DNA of 64,000 nt from Geosiphon pyriformis. Its lineage: Eukaryota; Glomeromycota; Glomeromycetes; Archaeosporales; Geosiphonaceae. Shown here piece by piece: positions 12,383-25,178 of the stretch (position 1 is its first letter; each line of letters starts with the position of its first letter). The notes under the pieces were generated by a model that saw only the letters and a list, made by a program, of their open reading frames with translations, was not told where the DNA came from and made no database searches. The stretch spans positions 722,888 to 786,887 of the forward strand of contig JAAOMT010000479.1 in the NCBI GenBank assembly GCA_016748015.1, read 5' to 3'. The translations under genes were made by a program, and so were the position numbers.

Positions 12383-13418
12383 TTATTTGGCAAAAACATC
12401 GATCTTTCTTTTAAATATGAGAGAAAGCTCCTTATTCAATAACTCCTCTAGCGTTGAATTATCACGATGATAAAACCATTTCTTGTTCTGCAAATCGTAG
12501 TCGTACCTTTTGGGGCCACTGTGAAATAAATAAAAAAATACCCAATTTAGACAATTTAGACTATTGAAACAAAAGGATGCAAGAAACATCAAGCATTTAA
12601 GTACAAACCTAACCGGTGATGATAACCAGATTTGTTTATTGGGTGGCTGCTTATTCACCACGTAAGTCCCCGTGACTCCACACCTCAGTGTTAGAACACC
12701 ACTCTATCATTCACACGATCGAATCACCATCAAAATTTGTTATCCCCATGTTGATCTACCATTCGAAAAGAATAAACACACAAACAAAATTCTCTTCCGT
12801 CTCTCATACAAACTCGTTCACATTAAGTAACATTGAAAAAATGTAGGCTATGGAACATGTACCCATTAACTACGCAGAAAAAACGAACCATTTTACACTG
12901 ACTCACCGAATACTCGACATCATATCGGGAGAAATCTTCAGAATCGCTATCAAGCTGGTCACCTAAATTTTCAAAATACTCTAGCAGCTTTTCCATAGTA
13001 TCCTCTGATAAGCGATGGTATTCCTCTGTTGATAGATTACTAGAGTAACAAATTGACCAGAAAAAATCGTTTAATTTGTCAAAGATAAGAAAACGTATAA
13101 TATTTCCCTGATCCTAATAACATGCCTAATTTCGTATTTTAAGCTCCTCACCCCATTTTCCCCTTTGGCAGCTTCGCCAACTAAAGATGCCGTACTAAAA
13201 AAACCTTCACCTTCCCTTCGCAGCCTGTGGAGTGCTTTATTCTCATATGCTGGAGAAATCAAAATCTGTCTAAACCTAAAATTATTCTTTTGCCTTAAGG
13301 TCAAGGCTGCTATATTCCTAGTGTAAGTATTTAGTCGAGGGGATAACTTTAAAGTTTGAAATGCCGACTTTGGTGGAAATCTAGAAAGTGAGAAAACAGA
13401 AAGAGTGAGAGAAGACAT
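12383..13418 (-). CDS. YFH1: Frataxin, mitochondrial iron-sulfur cluster assembly factor
   Basis: Four exons: 13418-13152, 13023-12907, 12703-12609 and 12518-12383, about 204 aa. Frataxin acts in the mitochondrial matrix on the Nfs1-Isu complex, promoting Fe-S cluster assembly. The N-terminus ([20 protein letters not shown]...) is basic, Ser-rich and lacks acidic residues, as expected for a matrix-targeting peptide. Exon 2 gives [20 protein letters not shown] and the acidic iron-binding ridge ([18 protein letters not shown]). Exon 3 gives [19 protein letters not shown] and [11 protein letters not shown]. Exon 4 gives [15 protein letters not shown]. The exon 3 to 4 junction (V-S-GPKR) requires donor GTTTGT at 12608. 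The exon 2 acceptor is less sure: AGAG|GAA keeps frame, while the AG two bases upstream does not. An upstream in-frame ATG at 13458-13460 would add 14 residues; I preferred the second. Confidence 0.93.
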
Positions 13419-13834
13419 GATCAGAAAATGAAAATTGCAAATTTTAGTTGAGATCAGCATTTATAATTTTACTATTTAATGGTTTTTACAAATTGTGACA
13501 TCATTTTAGATTTTGATATAACATCTAGAAAAAGTAAAAGCTGCCCGAAAATCACACCTAAGAAAATTATACGAACCCAAAAATCTGTCCTATTGATTCT
13601 CAAGGCTAAACATTTGAAATCTATTACGATACAACGGAAACAAAGTAAAATTTCATGATAAACTATTACACAAGTTGTTTTTTCGAATTATCTATATTTT
13701 TTAAAACTAAAAACGGTGTAAAAAATTATATACGGTTACTACACTAAAATTACTAATCTAAACTATTCCCCATTAGAGCATCATTAAAATAAATATAACA
13801 TTTTTTGAGATGACACAAATCTAAATCTTGGAAT

Positions 13835-16533
13835 TTATTTAGACAATCCCATTCGTATTCCGATCGGTACTTCATCGTCCTCGCTTGCACTATTACCCTT
13901 ACCACGACCCTTCTTTTCAGCACTTAAAGTTTTTAATAGTCCACCAACCGGCACCTTATCACTCCCACCACTCACTGATGAGTCCTCGAACTCGCCAGCA
14001 TTCAAAACATCGTCCAAAATCGATTCATAATAGCCGCTATTGTCCCCTTCCAGACCATTTTTAGCTTCCAACATTTCGGCCGTTAACTTTTCTTTGGTTA
14101 AGGTGTTGGGAGCCAATGATCTGGTTGGGGTTGTTCTTGCTGATCTTGGGTTACTACCTGATTGTGTTTGTTCAAAATATTCCCCAGTTTCTTTATTTGA
14201 GTCACTCGGATAAGCGGGTGAATGTGGAGGCGTCTTTTGACTGGCGCTTGATGCAAACATAGCTAAAGGTAATTGATCCGCAAGTGGTATATTCTCTGAG
14301 GATGAACTTTCATTATCTGAACTATTCACTCCCATTTTCTTTAGTTTAGCTTGTCGTTTACTGGGTGTTCTTGATGGATTTGTCGATAATACTTGAGTTG
14401 TTGGTCGGCTATTTTGGCGACTTGTTGAGTTTGATTTTGGTTTTTCATCATTATCATTATTATCATCATCATCATCATCACCACTTTTTACTAAGGTCGA
14501 TTTAGCACGATTCAAATCTCCCAATGATGCCAAAGTTGATCCAATCTCCCCGATCAGTAAATCAGAAGCTGACGATGATCGAACGGCTTGTCGCCGTAAA
14601 TCTTCGCGTGATCTTTTATCATCTGAGCGTTTTCGTGACGACGAACTTCGTATCTCAACACTGCCAATAGTTTTAGATCTTGATAATGGGACCTCTGGTT
14701 GTGAATCCCGATTTGATGACGATCTAGTCTCATCACGAGACTTTGAAACTGATCGATGTGCACGTGATGCGGTGCGATCTGTTTTTCTACTTTCTCTCTC
14801 GTCATTTACAGGATCTTCGCGAGGCTTTGAACCTGAACGATGTACACGTGATGCGTTGCGATCTATTTTTCTACTTTCTCGCTCATTATTTACAGGGTCT
14901 CGTGATCTTGAGCGTTCTTTTTGATTAATAGAGCGATGGTGTGATCTCGATTCTCGATTGTCTTGATCTTTTTCGCGCGACGATCGCATTCCAGCTGTTG
15001 TTGAAGATTTTGTTGTCGGTTTTGAGTCTTGATGACGTTCCTTGTCACGATCATCACGTCGATCTCTATTCCTTTCCCTTTCTCTATCCTCACGTCTATC
15101 TTCTCGTCGCTCTTTATCCCTATCCCTATCCCTCTCCCTCTCCCGATGGCGTTCTTTCTCATCCCTTTCCTGATCATGTAATTTAACTGATGGTCTACGA
15201 GTGACATTTATCACCGTTGATTCTTTGGCTGATCGAGTAGCGGGTATTGCTTTGACTTCTGATGAACGTCCTCGAAGTCCTTTGTCTTCAAGTTCTTTTG
15301 ATAACTCTAAAACTGCATCATTTTCAACATCAACCACTACCGAAGAAATGGGCAGGTAACGACTTCCTGAAAGTCCAGATCCAAGTTCTTCCAATTGTGT
15401 TTTTTCATCAACTTCATCATGCATATCCACTACTACCTCCCTTGTTTCCTCCGAACCTTTTGTCCTTTTTTGAGGCGGTTTTGATTTGACTTTATTTAAC
15501 AAACCACTAAGTTTTCTTTCTTTCGGGCTTAGAGCTGACAGCGGTATTTTCCCGCTAGACTGAACGGGAATCGATCGACGATTCCCTGCTTTTGCTAATA
15601 AAGTGTTTGGGTTTAATTGTTCATTTGGCGCATTCCTCATATTTGGCGGTGTTATAATATCAGTGACATCGGAACGATCACGGTACTTATCGCTGGGATT
15701 GTGCCGTCTCCAAACGTAATAGACACCGCCAAGGAATATAGCACCGGCGATTGTGCCGACAATGATTGCCACGGGTTTTGGCCAAGTTCCCAAGAAACCG
15801 AGCGATATCGAATCCTTTCCACTTGTTTTGGCCGCTAAATTACGACAAAAATTACTTTGTTTACATTGTTGCCCAAACAAAGTAACATTTGCAGTTGCTG
15901 TGTTATAGGTCCCATCCGATTTTGGCGCTGAAATTACTCTGAATGAAGCAAAGAATATCTCTGAATTTCTGCTACTACACTCAAAACTGCTGGGAGGCTT
16001 TTTAATACATTGGGTTTGAGTGGACGGTGATGTAAGCTCTGGGACCATGTTGTCATTGGGAAATTGAATCAATGCCTGATAACTGAAATCAGGTGTGTCA
16101 GCGGCAGCTGAACTGGTGGCGCTAATGTTAAATTGTTCTTGCCCGGGAGTAATAATGTCTGATCGTAAAGCATAACAACATTCCTCTAGATAAAAAAATG
16201 GGAAAAAATGTCAATTTTCTCGATTTAAAGCTTCTTAGGAAAAAGAGAAGAGACCTATAGAATGTTCAAATCTGGAAATTATTGGGAATCACGTAATAAA
16301 TTTTAAATTTTCCCACCTACATTTTCCCCTCTTTCCAATGCCGCCCACTTACTCACCACAAACATACACACATACAATTTCTCTCTCTCTCTCTTTTTCT
16401 TTATAACATATTCGTACAACTTTCAAAGCTAAAACCCACAAAACTTACGTGCATCGACGCGATTCTCCAGAAATAAAACAATCAGCAAAAGATAGGTCGC
16501 TAGTATCCATATTTTTTTTGTAAATGGTTTCAT
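13835..16533 (-). CDS. Type I membrane protein with Ser/Arg/Asp-rich cytoplasmic tail, unknown function
   Basis: Two exons, 16533-16449 and 16185-13835, 811 aa. The 263-bp intron (GTAAGT...CTAG) joins in phase 1, giving ...NRVDA-Q-EECCYAL. Residues 1-28 are a clear signal peptide (two Lys, then IWILATYLLLIVLFL). The ectodomain (29-166) has about eight Cys (EECC, TQC, FEC, QQC, NFC) and several N-x-S/T sites. One membrane span lies at about 167-186 (VAIIVGTIAGAIFLGGVYYV), followed by WRR, so the C-terminus is cytoplasmic. The 625-residue tail is disordered: a mixed-charge Arg/Asp/Glu stretch at 367-415, two tandem 28-residue repeats at 458-485 and 486-513, an Asp/Asn run, and Ser/Pro-rich segments. 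I do not recognise the family. The architecture suggests a cell-surface sensor or wall-anchored adaptor, but this is inference. Confidence 0.85.
14732..14899 (-). repeat. Tandem 84-bp in-frame duplication inside the membrane-protein gene
   Basis: Two adjacent 84-bp units (14899-14816 and 14815-14732) encode 28-residue repeats, DPVNNERESRKIDRNASR... and DPVNDERESRKTDRTASR... Most differences are conservative. This is a recent-looking internal duplication in the cytoplasmic Ser/Arg-rich tail. Confidence 0.85.
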
Positions 16534-17293
16534 TTTCTTTCGCAATTTTTTGAAAATTGACGTTATGGATATAGAAAGGTCTCGCTTCCGACAATGACAA
16601 CCAAGAAATCTGACAAAACATGAAAGAATTCGAATTCATAAAATTGATAGGATTTTGTAAATTGATTGATAATAGAAACAGTTAATTGGAAAATTCTCAC
16701 ATACTCTTGATAGCAAAGGTGTTTCTCGTGGTGTCCTAGGCTTGGATAACGACCCAAAAACCAGGCTGAGAGATGAGTGGATATTTTTCTTCCCCCGACT
16801 TGGTATTTTGTGTCGAATTTCTTTTTTTTTTTTTAATGCTCTGGATATGTCTACCTCATATCTGTCGACAAGAGACGAATAAGCCGTTAGTTTCGTTGAG
16901 AAATTGCTTCAAAAAGAAATCGAAAGGGCAAATAGGGTGAGCCTTGGAATTAGCCAAGTTCTCGAATTGTTAGCTTCGCACTTTTCACCTTTATATATAT
17001 ATGTATATGTATAATTTCAAAGTGTCACAAGAAAAAAAAGGAAGGTGATGTGTCGCGCAGGGTTGAAGATAAAAAGGCAAATCTTCAAGTTGTCTTTTTA
17101 AGGTAAAGAAAACAAGGGTATGCCCAAAGAGTAGGTGGCGAAGGGAGAAGTAATATAAAAAAAAAATGGGTAGACAGGTGTGGGGCTAGTGGCAAGCAAG
17201 CGGTTTAAAAAAGATGTATTGTTGGTTGTTGCATGAGACTGCAGAGATAGAGAGGGTTGGTATGTAAATAATATTTGACAGACTTTTTTCAGC
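16534..17293. promoter_or_regulatory. Upstream region of the 811-aa membrane-protein gene
   Basis: Non-coding. It has an 11-T run near 16821-16834 and a TATATATATGTATATGTATA stretch near 16994-17013, about 460-480 bp upstream of the ATG on the minus strand. That is too far to be assigned as a core promoter. Short open frames here lack codon character. Confidence 0.35.
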
Positions 17294-17400
17294 GGGGGGG
17301 GGGGGGGGGGGGGNNNNNNNNNNNNNNNNNNNNNNNNNNNNNNNNNNNNNNNNNNNNNNNNNNNNNNNNNNNNNNNNNNNNNNNNNNNNNNNNNNNNNNN
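17294..17400. other. Poly-G run followed by an assembly gap
   Basis: Twenty consecutive G residues (17294-17313) run directly into 87 N characters (17314-17400). The gap is a sequencing or assembly break caused by, or associated with, the homopolymer. Its true size is unknown. Confidence 0.97.
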
Positions 17401-17858
17401 AATCTTAGTTTATGAGAATTTTGCTCGTAACCAATAATAGAGCTTGTGGCTTGGTGTTACAGAAAAAGACGGAAAAATTCATGAAGGGAAATTTTATAGA
17501 GTCACGTATGACTGTTGCGGGAAAACTATAAAAAATTTGGATGAAAGAAATTTTCTGTCCTCTTACCATAATTTTTTCTCAGTTTTATTGAACAAAATTT
17601 TTTTCTTTTAAATGGATCATCCAAATTAAGGAAATGCAACACTCTCCACGGGGGGTGGGTGGGTAATGAAAATTAATTTAAGAAAACTGATAAGGGAAAA
17701 ATCTTAAATTGGATAGTTTTTTTCACTCCAAATTATCACAATCAGATAATGGTTGTGATATTCAGAAACACCATTGGGAATGATGGGAAGAGATTTATTA
17801 TGGATATTGTTGTTATTAATATGTATAAATATATATTTTTAAATTACACTGAATATGA

Positions 17859-17892
<34 letters not shown>

Positions 17893-17916
17893 CAAGAAAA
17901 ACTTTATATTATAGTA

Positions 17917-17952
<36 letters not shown>

Positions 17953-19032
17953 TAATAATGGCAATATAATTTTTTATTCATCAAGAAATATTTTAAAAAT
18001 TATTGATGTTTCAAACAAATTCGGAAGTTTCTAAATTCAAAGTTTTTTATCAAATGTAAAATCTTAAATTTTATTTTTCTTAAAAAAACCATGTCTCACT
18101 CATTGTCAATGATCTTTAAAAAATATTTTCGATATCAACATCAATGAAATCTTCAAATTAAGAAAACCGGAAACGAAATAATTGTTACCTGCCAACCAGC
18201 CAGCCAGCTAGCTAGCCAACTAATTAATAGCTTCTCTCTCTAGTGTAACAAGCTTTATTTATCAGTATGAGTATCAATAAACCATTCGGGAGAAGATAAG
18301 GGAAAGTAAAAAAGAGATAGTGATAAGTTTCAGGTGAGAATATGAAATTAAATTCATTATAATTAATTCTTTATTAGCTAAAAAGATAAGTGAAAGAAAC
18401 GGGATTAAAAATTCCTAAGAGAATGTATCATGCATTTAGTAATAAAATGTCGAGTAATTAATGTTGAGTAACAGAAGAACAGAAGAAATTGCATGACGAT
18501 CTTTATTGTGATTTTCAATTTCCAGTATTAATACTGGTAAACTTCTATTCAATCTAAATATACATTCACGTCAAGTCAGGACTTGCCTATGAACGCATAG
18601 ATGGGGAAAATTGTATTAATAAGTAGAATTGATTCGCTTTTTTGAGGCTAATTTTTGAAAATCTTTAACCTTTTTTAAGTTAAAATGATTTTGTAATATA
18701 TGAAATGAACTAATACAGGATCTAGGCTGAAAATTCTTTATTGATGCTGGGAGTTTGTAGGATGATCATTTTTAAGATGTGTATTATTCTCAAAAAAGTT
18801 CAAGTTACATTTTTTATCCTAAAATTGATTTTAATATTTTTTACTTTATTTGTTAAATCATAGATCTAGTTTTCCTGATCCTTTTAAAAATAGTAAACAA
18901 TGACAAAATTTTTTTTTCAAGTTTCAAGTTTCAAAAACAAAGACGACCTAAAATTTTTCAAGTTAATACGATTTTGAACCCAATTTTTTCGATTTTAACA
19001 TTTAAAAAAAGCAGTTTTTAGGAATCTTCAGC

Positions 19033-19110
19033 ATGTATGTAAGTATTTATGTATGTAAGTATTTATGTATTTATGTATTTATGTATTTATGTATTTATGT
19101 ATTTATGTAC
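19033..19110. repeat. ATGTATTT octamer-type tandem repeat
   Basis: Begins as two longer units (ATGTATGTAAGTATTT) and continues as at least six copies of ATGTATTT. Simple tandem repeat in non-coding DNA. Confidence 0.9.
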
Positions 19111-19344
19111 ACATTATTTTATTGCAGATAACCGAAAACAAAAACCAATTCACCCATTTTTGGGATAATTTTCATTGTACCTTTAATGAGAATGATTCTC
19201 CGTTATGGACATCATGAAACATTTACCTTAATGACTTTGATAAAATCAAAGCAACATGTAAATTTTGAAAATGAAAAGGAATTAATTAATTAATTAGGGG
19301 ATGGTTACATTTTTAATTGCGCAATCTTTTAGGGGAGTATCAAA

Positions 19345-19400
19345 GGTGGTGGTGGTGGTGTTGGTGGTGGTGGTGGGAATGATATGGCGGGCGGCGGTCG
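19345..19400. repeat. G-rich GGT repeat followed by GGC-rich segment
   Basis: A run of GGT units (interrupted once by GTT), then GGCGGGCGGCGGTCG. It is a sharp G-rich island in AT-rich DNA, with enough G triplets and doublets for possible quadruplex folding on the plus strand. No ORF of note. Confidence 0.75.
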
Positions 19401-20013
19401 TTGTCTTGATTCATTATGTGTCAGATTGAAGTAATTTGTATCAGATATTTAAGAGTTTGATAAAAAAGTAACAAATAGTCTCCGATTGTGATCACAATCT
19501 TTTATAATGGTGGTGTGATAAAAATTATGATGATAGATGAAAATATTTGGTTTGATAATCAAATTTAAGGGAATTTTTTTTTGAAATCATAAGTCACGAG
19601 TAGGCCTAATCATAATTTCGGACCTTGATAGCATCCGATATCTGGTTCACCTGAAAGACTATGAAAGCTTTTTGTTTAGAATCTAAAAAAAGAGGAAAAT
19701 TCCTAGAAGTTTAAATAATGCATAATTTAATTTCAAAATTTCCCATTATTCCTTAGATTCAAAAATATCGCCCTAACCTTTTGAATTTCAATATTTATAA
19801 AAAAAGTTATACTTGTTTCCACAGGATCAGGGAATAAACATGAAAAAAATAAACAAATAAAGAGATTAAAGGTGGGTTTCAATCAGGTTAGAGAAGCTCG
19901 TGAGAGGTTTTCTGAAAAAAAAATAAAAAAATAACCCACAGAGGAAAAACTAAAATTAAAATTAAAAAAACAAAAACGCAACCAATTTACAACCCACTGA
20001 AATTTCTTTAAAA

Positions 20014-20090
20014 AACAAACAAACAAACAAACAAACAAACAAACAAACAAACAAACAAAGAAACAAACAAAGAAACAAGCAGACAAACAA
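20014..20090. repeat. AAAC tetranucleotide repeat
   Basis: About 19 units of AAAC, becoming imperfect (AAAG, AAGC, AGAC) toward the right end. The long Cys/Phe/Leu/Val open frame on the minus strand is an artefact of this repeat. Confidence 0.92.
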
Positions 20091-20900
20091 AATATTGAGA
20101 AAACAATATAATTATCTATATTTGATTGAAAATGACTACCTTAATTAGTATCAAAATATTTGAAGATTATAAATAGATTTCACATCTTCAATTGAGATCC
20201 TTGATTGTTCTTACAATTTTATCTATTTGGCATAACAAATATTGAAGCTAACTCAAGAATGTCTTTAATCGGAAGAAACGACTCCTAAAAGATGAAAAAG
20301 GATTTTATTTTCTGGAAATGGATTGAAAAAAGTAGCTATTGTCTCGAATAAAATATTTGAAAGGAACAATCACTTTGCTGTTCGGTTCGATTCGATTCAA
20401 TTTCATTCGATGATGGCACAATATCCAATATTAATAAATGTAAAATCGAAAGTTTTCATTGAAATCTTTTATCACCGTAAACTTTTTTTCAAATTTGCAT
20501 ATTTCAAGAAAAAATAATTAGATGCTTCATTACATGAAAATTATATCTTGAAGAAGAATGTTTAATTGAATGATGGGTTTTTAAGAAGGTGACAAAATTG
20601 TCCCTTAGATGGATGGATTTAAAGTCGATAAGTTAGCTAGAGCATTGAAAATCATGTATCAGAAAAGAAGTATGTCGTAAGTTTCCTCACTAATAAAGTC
20701 GAATAGTTAGGAGTTATCAGAAGAGAGGTTAGGAGATCATTTGAAATGGTCCACCTTTCTTTGGGTGAGCTTCGAACTTGGGAAATGGTAAGTTAATTTT
20801 TGATCATAAAATTATTCTTAAGATTTATATAGAAATTTGAAGAATATTTAAGAAAAGCACGTGAGATGGACAATTAATAATTTATTCGAAAAGATTTTTA

Positions 20901-21029
<129 letters not shown>

Positions 21030-21867
21030 TATTCTGATTTTTCATTTATAAAAAATGTAAATTCCTTGATGTTTAAAATAATCAAGTTCTTTCAAAGTGA
21101 TTTTTTTATTGTAAATTGTCGTTAATTTTTTCTGCTAATTAAATTTCTTTAAAAAAAATTTCCTAGATGAAATATTTTTCTAACCAAGAAAAAATTCTAA
21201 ATTAATAATTAAACAATGATTTGTCAAAATATAAATATATATGTATATCACATTAAATCTTAATTATGACTTAATATTTTTTCAATTGTAAAAAACTTTT
21301 TTGCCACTTTTAAATTTTGTCCCACCGAATTTTTAAAGACCCGACTCTTTTATTCTAATACGAATTTCAAAGTTTGACACGTTTAATAAATTTCATTAAA
21401 TTCGAGAATTCCATTAAAAATTTATATATCATACTTTAAAATATGTACAAAAAGAATCTATATTGGGTCATATAGACAGAATTCTATTGCGTAACTAGAA
21501 ATTATGATTTTTTTTCTTTATTTTAAATGATGTGAGGCTCTAAATTTTTTAACAATTTTTACAAATATATAAATTTCGTAAAATATTCAAAGGATCAATA
21601 TATATATATGTATTAATAGAATACAAATTTCAAATTATGTCATGTGTTTTTGAGCTATTTGGGAGTTTCGATTTTTGCCAACATAAAATCTTTTAAAAAA
21701 AACATGTTATAATGTAAACACTCAGACTAGCATTTTCTGATCGTTTTTTCTTAAATTTTAAAAAAACTAATATGAATTTATATTTATAATTCTATACCTT
21801 TGAATACTTTTGAAAATTTTGATAAACATGCTTAAAATGTTTGAGCAAAATAAATATTAAATTAAAA

Positions 21868-21903
<36 letters not shown>

Positions 21904-22368
21904 TCAAAGTAATTGAAATAATAATCCCTACCTGGCAGAATTCTATTTTTTATTTATTTTAATTGAAATTTTTATTATTTTATGCTTGAATAAAACTATG
22001 TACCAAAATAAAATATTATAACAAAATATTAAATTTGTTGAACTTTATAATCAATTACTTTAAAAATATTTTCAAAAGATTAAAATTATAATTATTATTT
22101 TTATTTTTGAAAATTCATACTTTTATATATATATATATATATATTTTGTTTCACTTTTTTTAAATCTAATAAATTTTATAATTTTCTTTCAAATATTTAA
22201 ATGAAAATATTTACATTTAATTTTATATTATTAATTAATAAATTTACAGTTGTTTTATTTGAAATAATAATAATAATAATAATAATAGGTTTGATTTAAT
22301 GTCTAATATATATATATTTTTTAAGTTTAATTCTTAAAATTTCAGTAATATAGAATGGCTTGGCTTTC

Positions 22369-22410
<42 letters not shown>

Positions 22411-22411
22411 C
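22369..22411. repeat. ATT microsatellite
   Basis: About 14 units of ATT in intergenic sequence. Confidence 0.9.
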
Positions 22412-22524
22412 ATGCCAAAAATTTACGAAAAAGTTTTATTGCTCCGCTCAAATCCCCGATAGTTTCCAAATTCAGCTTTGATCCGACCCTATCCGATTAT
22501 TGACACGTTAAAAATAAAATTTTG

Positions 22525-22564
22525 CTTCTTCTTCTTCTTCTTCTTCTTCTTCTTCTTCTTCTTC
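22525..22564. repeat. CTT microsatellite
   Basis: Thirteen units of CTT; polypyrimidine on the plus strand. Confidence 0.92.
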
Positions 22565-24292
22565 TCGGTACTATCAAGTGATAATTTTTAAATCACCAAA
22601 TTTTAAAAAATCAAATTCGTAATCACAAATTGTCATAGAATTCTATATATTAGAGTAGGAGAGACAAAAATTCCTTATAATTATATATAAAAAAATTGAA
22701 TCACTGATAAATCACTTTGTAACTTTTTTAATTATCGCTTAATCAGATTAATCGTAATAGTATATATTGAATATTATATTTTTATTAATCGACGTCATGT
22801 GTTAAATCAATCGATCTTTCAGAAAAAAAGCTTTATCAAGTAAAATTCTTGACAAAACGATTGTACAGTCTCTCTCTCCAATTACGATGCAAAAGGTTAA
22901 ATTGGACGTATAAATTAATTCAATCAAACCGAAAGGGGCCATCGGAAATTTCTCCAAAGGGTCACCTTTTTTTAATACAACTTCAGGTCGAAAATCGGAC
23001 AATGTTACAAAAGAATTTCCAATTTACATTTCTTTGTTTCACATATAGGGTACCAAATTAAACCAGTAGTAGAAAACCCCCGTTGCACATGTACACCACA
23101 AATTTTTACTAAATTTCCCTTACCACAAAGATCGAGTAGAATGAATTCCCTAGTGCATCATTATTATTAGCCAGCATGAGATGGTCAATTTTTAACCCAT
23201 TATCTATGAGATTATAAATAGAACATGAAGTACAGAAATTTATCTGATCCCACGTGTGAATAGAATTTCCCGACTTTCTGGGTATTTAAACGCATATTAT
23301 TGATGAACCCCTAAACTTAAATCGTTCTAACCATTAAAGTTAAAAAATTATTGACTCTTAAACAAGTTAGCGAAAAGTCTATAGCCTTTGAAATTTTGAA
23401 TAGATGATCGATTATGGATTCAAAAATTCACTTTTGCGCGTTTCAAATTGTCAATCCAATATCGCTAACTGGTCTACACTTCTTCTACCTATCTAGAACT
23501 TTAAAAGTTCATAACACTTAAAAATATCATGGGGAATGAAGGAATACGAAATTATAAAATATCATTAGATTTAAAGATTATTATCTGATCATCATACAAT
23601 TTATTCTGTAGAAAATATTTAATTGTTTTACTCGTTTTTTAATTGAAAAGGAATTGAGTAAATTTTCAGCTCCATTTGGAAATTTGGAATCAAGCCATAA
23701 AAATGTATAATTTCTGCTCATTATATAAGACAAAAAGGATATTTTTCAAACATTTTAATTTCGAAAACATGATGAATAATGCATTATGTAATTAAAATTA
23801 ATCTTCGAATATAATTGAACTTTTTAAATTGTATAAATATGGAAAATGAAGAAATTAATTAGGATAGAAATAACTCTAACCAGATTGCTGCATAATGAAA
23901 AAATTTGGTTGATTGTATTCAATATCAATGAAAATAAATTTCAGCATTATTTTTATATAGGTATGACTCTATGTATTATCCAAGGATAACACACTTCAGA
24001 TTTTTTGAGAAGCATAACGAAGGTTATGTGGCGTGCATTGTTATATTATTGGAATCGACTGCATATTAATCATCAATCGATCAAAGATCAAATTTTGCAT
24101 ATTATTCATAACAGACGTTTTTTCATATCTAAATCATTGAGATATCTAGACTATTTCAAAATCGACTCATATCCTCTTGGACTACTGATTCATAATATTT
24201 ACAGCAATTGAAACAGATTCAGTTTCATCCCAATCACCATAACAAATTTGACATTACAAGATTTCTTGTTTACTTACAGCCTAAAAATATGC

Positions 24293-25178
24293 ACCTACCT
24301 TATCTTTATCCTTTCGAAATGAACGAGCTGACTTAGTTTGACAAACATATCATGCAACATCTTCTCTAGCTTAAGAAAATCAGCCTCCGAGCTTAATTCC
24401 ACTAACATATGATCGGATACCATCTGAACGAGACCCATTCCTTGCACGCTGACCTTCTTCCGGTTTTTTCTTGTTGTCAATGCCACCGCCACCAATTTTT
24501 TTCTGTATAAAAGCAAAAAAAAAAGTTGAATGTCAAAATATATACACACAGGATCAACAGAACTATTACAGGAGACACAGTGACCACACATTGATATCAT
24601 ACCAATTTTCGAGATGATTTTTTCAAAATCCTCAAGACTGTCAGTGGTAAACAAGTATATACCTATTATCAAGGCTTCACACCATATTTATTAATACTAA
24701 CAGCTTCCGCATGATGAGATCAACCCACTACATATCATAATGAAATTCGCGGTCATACCATTCATCATTTTTTTGAACGATATTGTTTTGAGGACCTCAA
24801 GTTTTGTATCGATCAGATAAAGAGAAAAAAATGGTGGAATATAGTTAAAACTTACATTGGCAAATCGCATCATAAACATAACAAAACTCTCGTGACCCGA
24901 GAGAGTTTTTCACCCCAGTCCACCTTGCTGAACATCGTCATCGTCAAGGTCAATTATCCATGAACGTAGAAGCGACTCCTCTTGCAATTGCTTGCAATTT
25001 TTTAATAGAATATCCTCGGTACATTTTCTGCTTGTTGAGATCCATTTTTTATGTTTGTTCATGTGCTGATAAGATTCAATAAAACACTGCCATGGCACTA
25101 TATCTGGATCAGCACTTTGACCAATGTCATCCTTCCACTCCCCTTCTCTGTTATCTGAATTGTCATTACCATCCTACA
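24293..25178 (-). pseudogene. Unidentified coding-like segments, possible multi-exon gene or decayed gene
   Basis: Two minus-strand stretches look coding by composition. One (25178-24911), after an acceptor-like TTTAATGTAG, reads DGNDNSDNREGEWKDDIGQ, then DIVPWQCFIESYQHMNKHKK, and ends in an acidic LDDDDVQ. The other (24505-24293), after acceptor TATACAG, reads KKLVAVALTTRKNRKKVSVQ, then MVSDHMLVELSSEADFLKL, and ends at a good donor, AG|GTAGGT. Between them, HESFVMFMMRFAN precedes a strong donor GTAAGT (about 24855), and a short piece reads SLEDFEKIISKI. I could not join all pieces in one frame, so it may be a pseudogene or have exons I missed. I do not recognise the family. Confidence 0.4.

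Noticed and set aside
19883-20086. Cys/Phe/Leu/Val repetitive minus-strand ORF
   Set aside because: Artefact of the AAAC repeat.
22802-23061. Overlapping ORFs on both strands near 22.9 kb
   Set aside because: Both are short, show no domain or splice context, and neither has clear codon bias.
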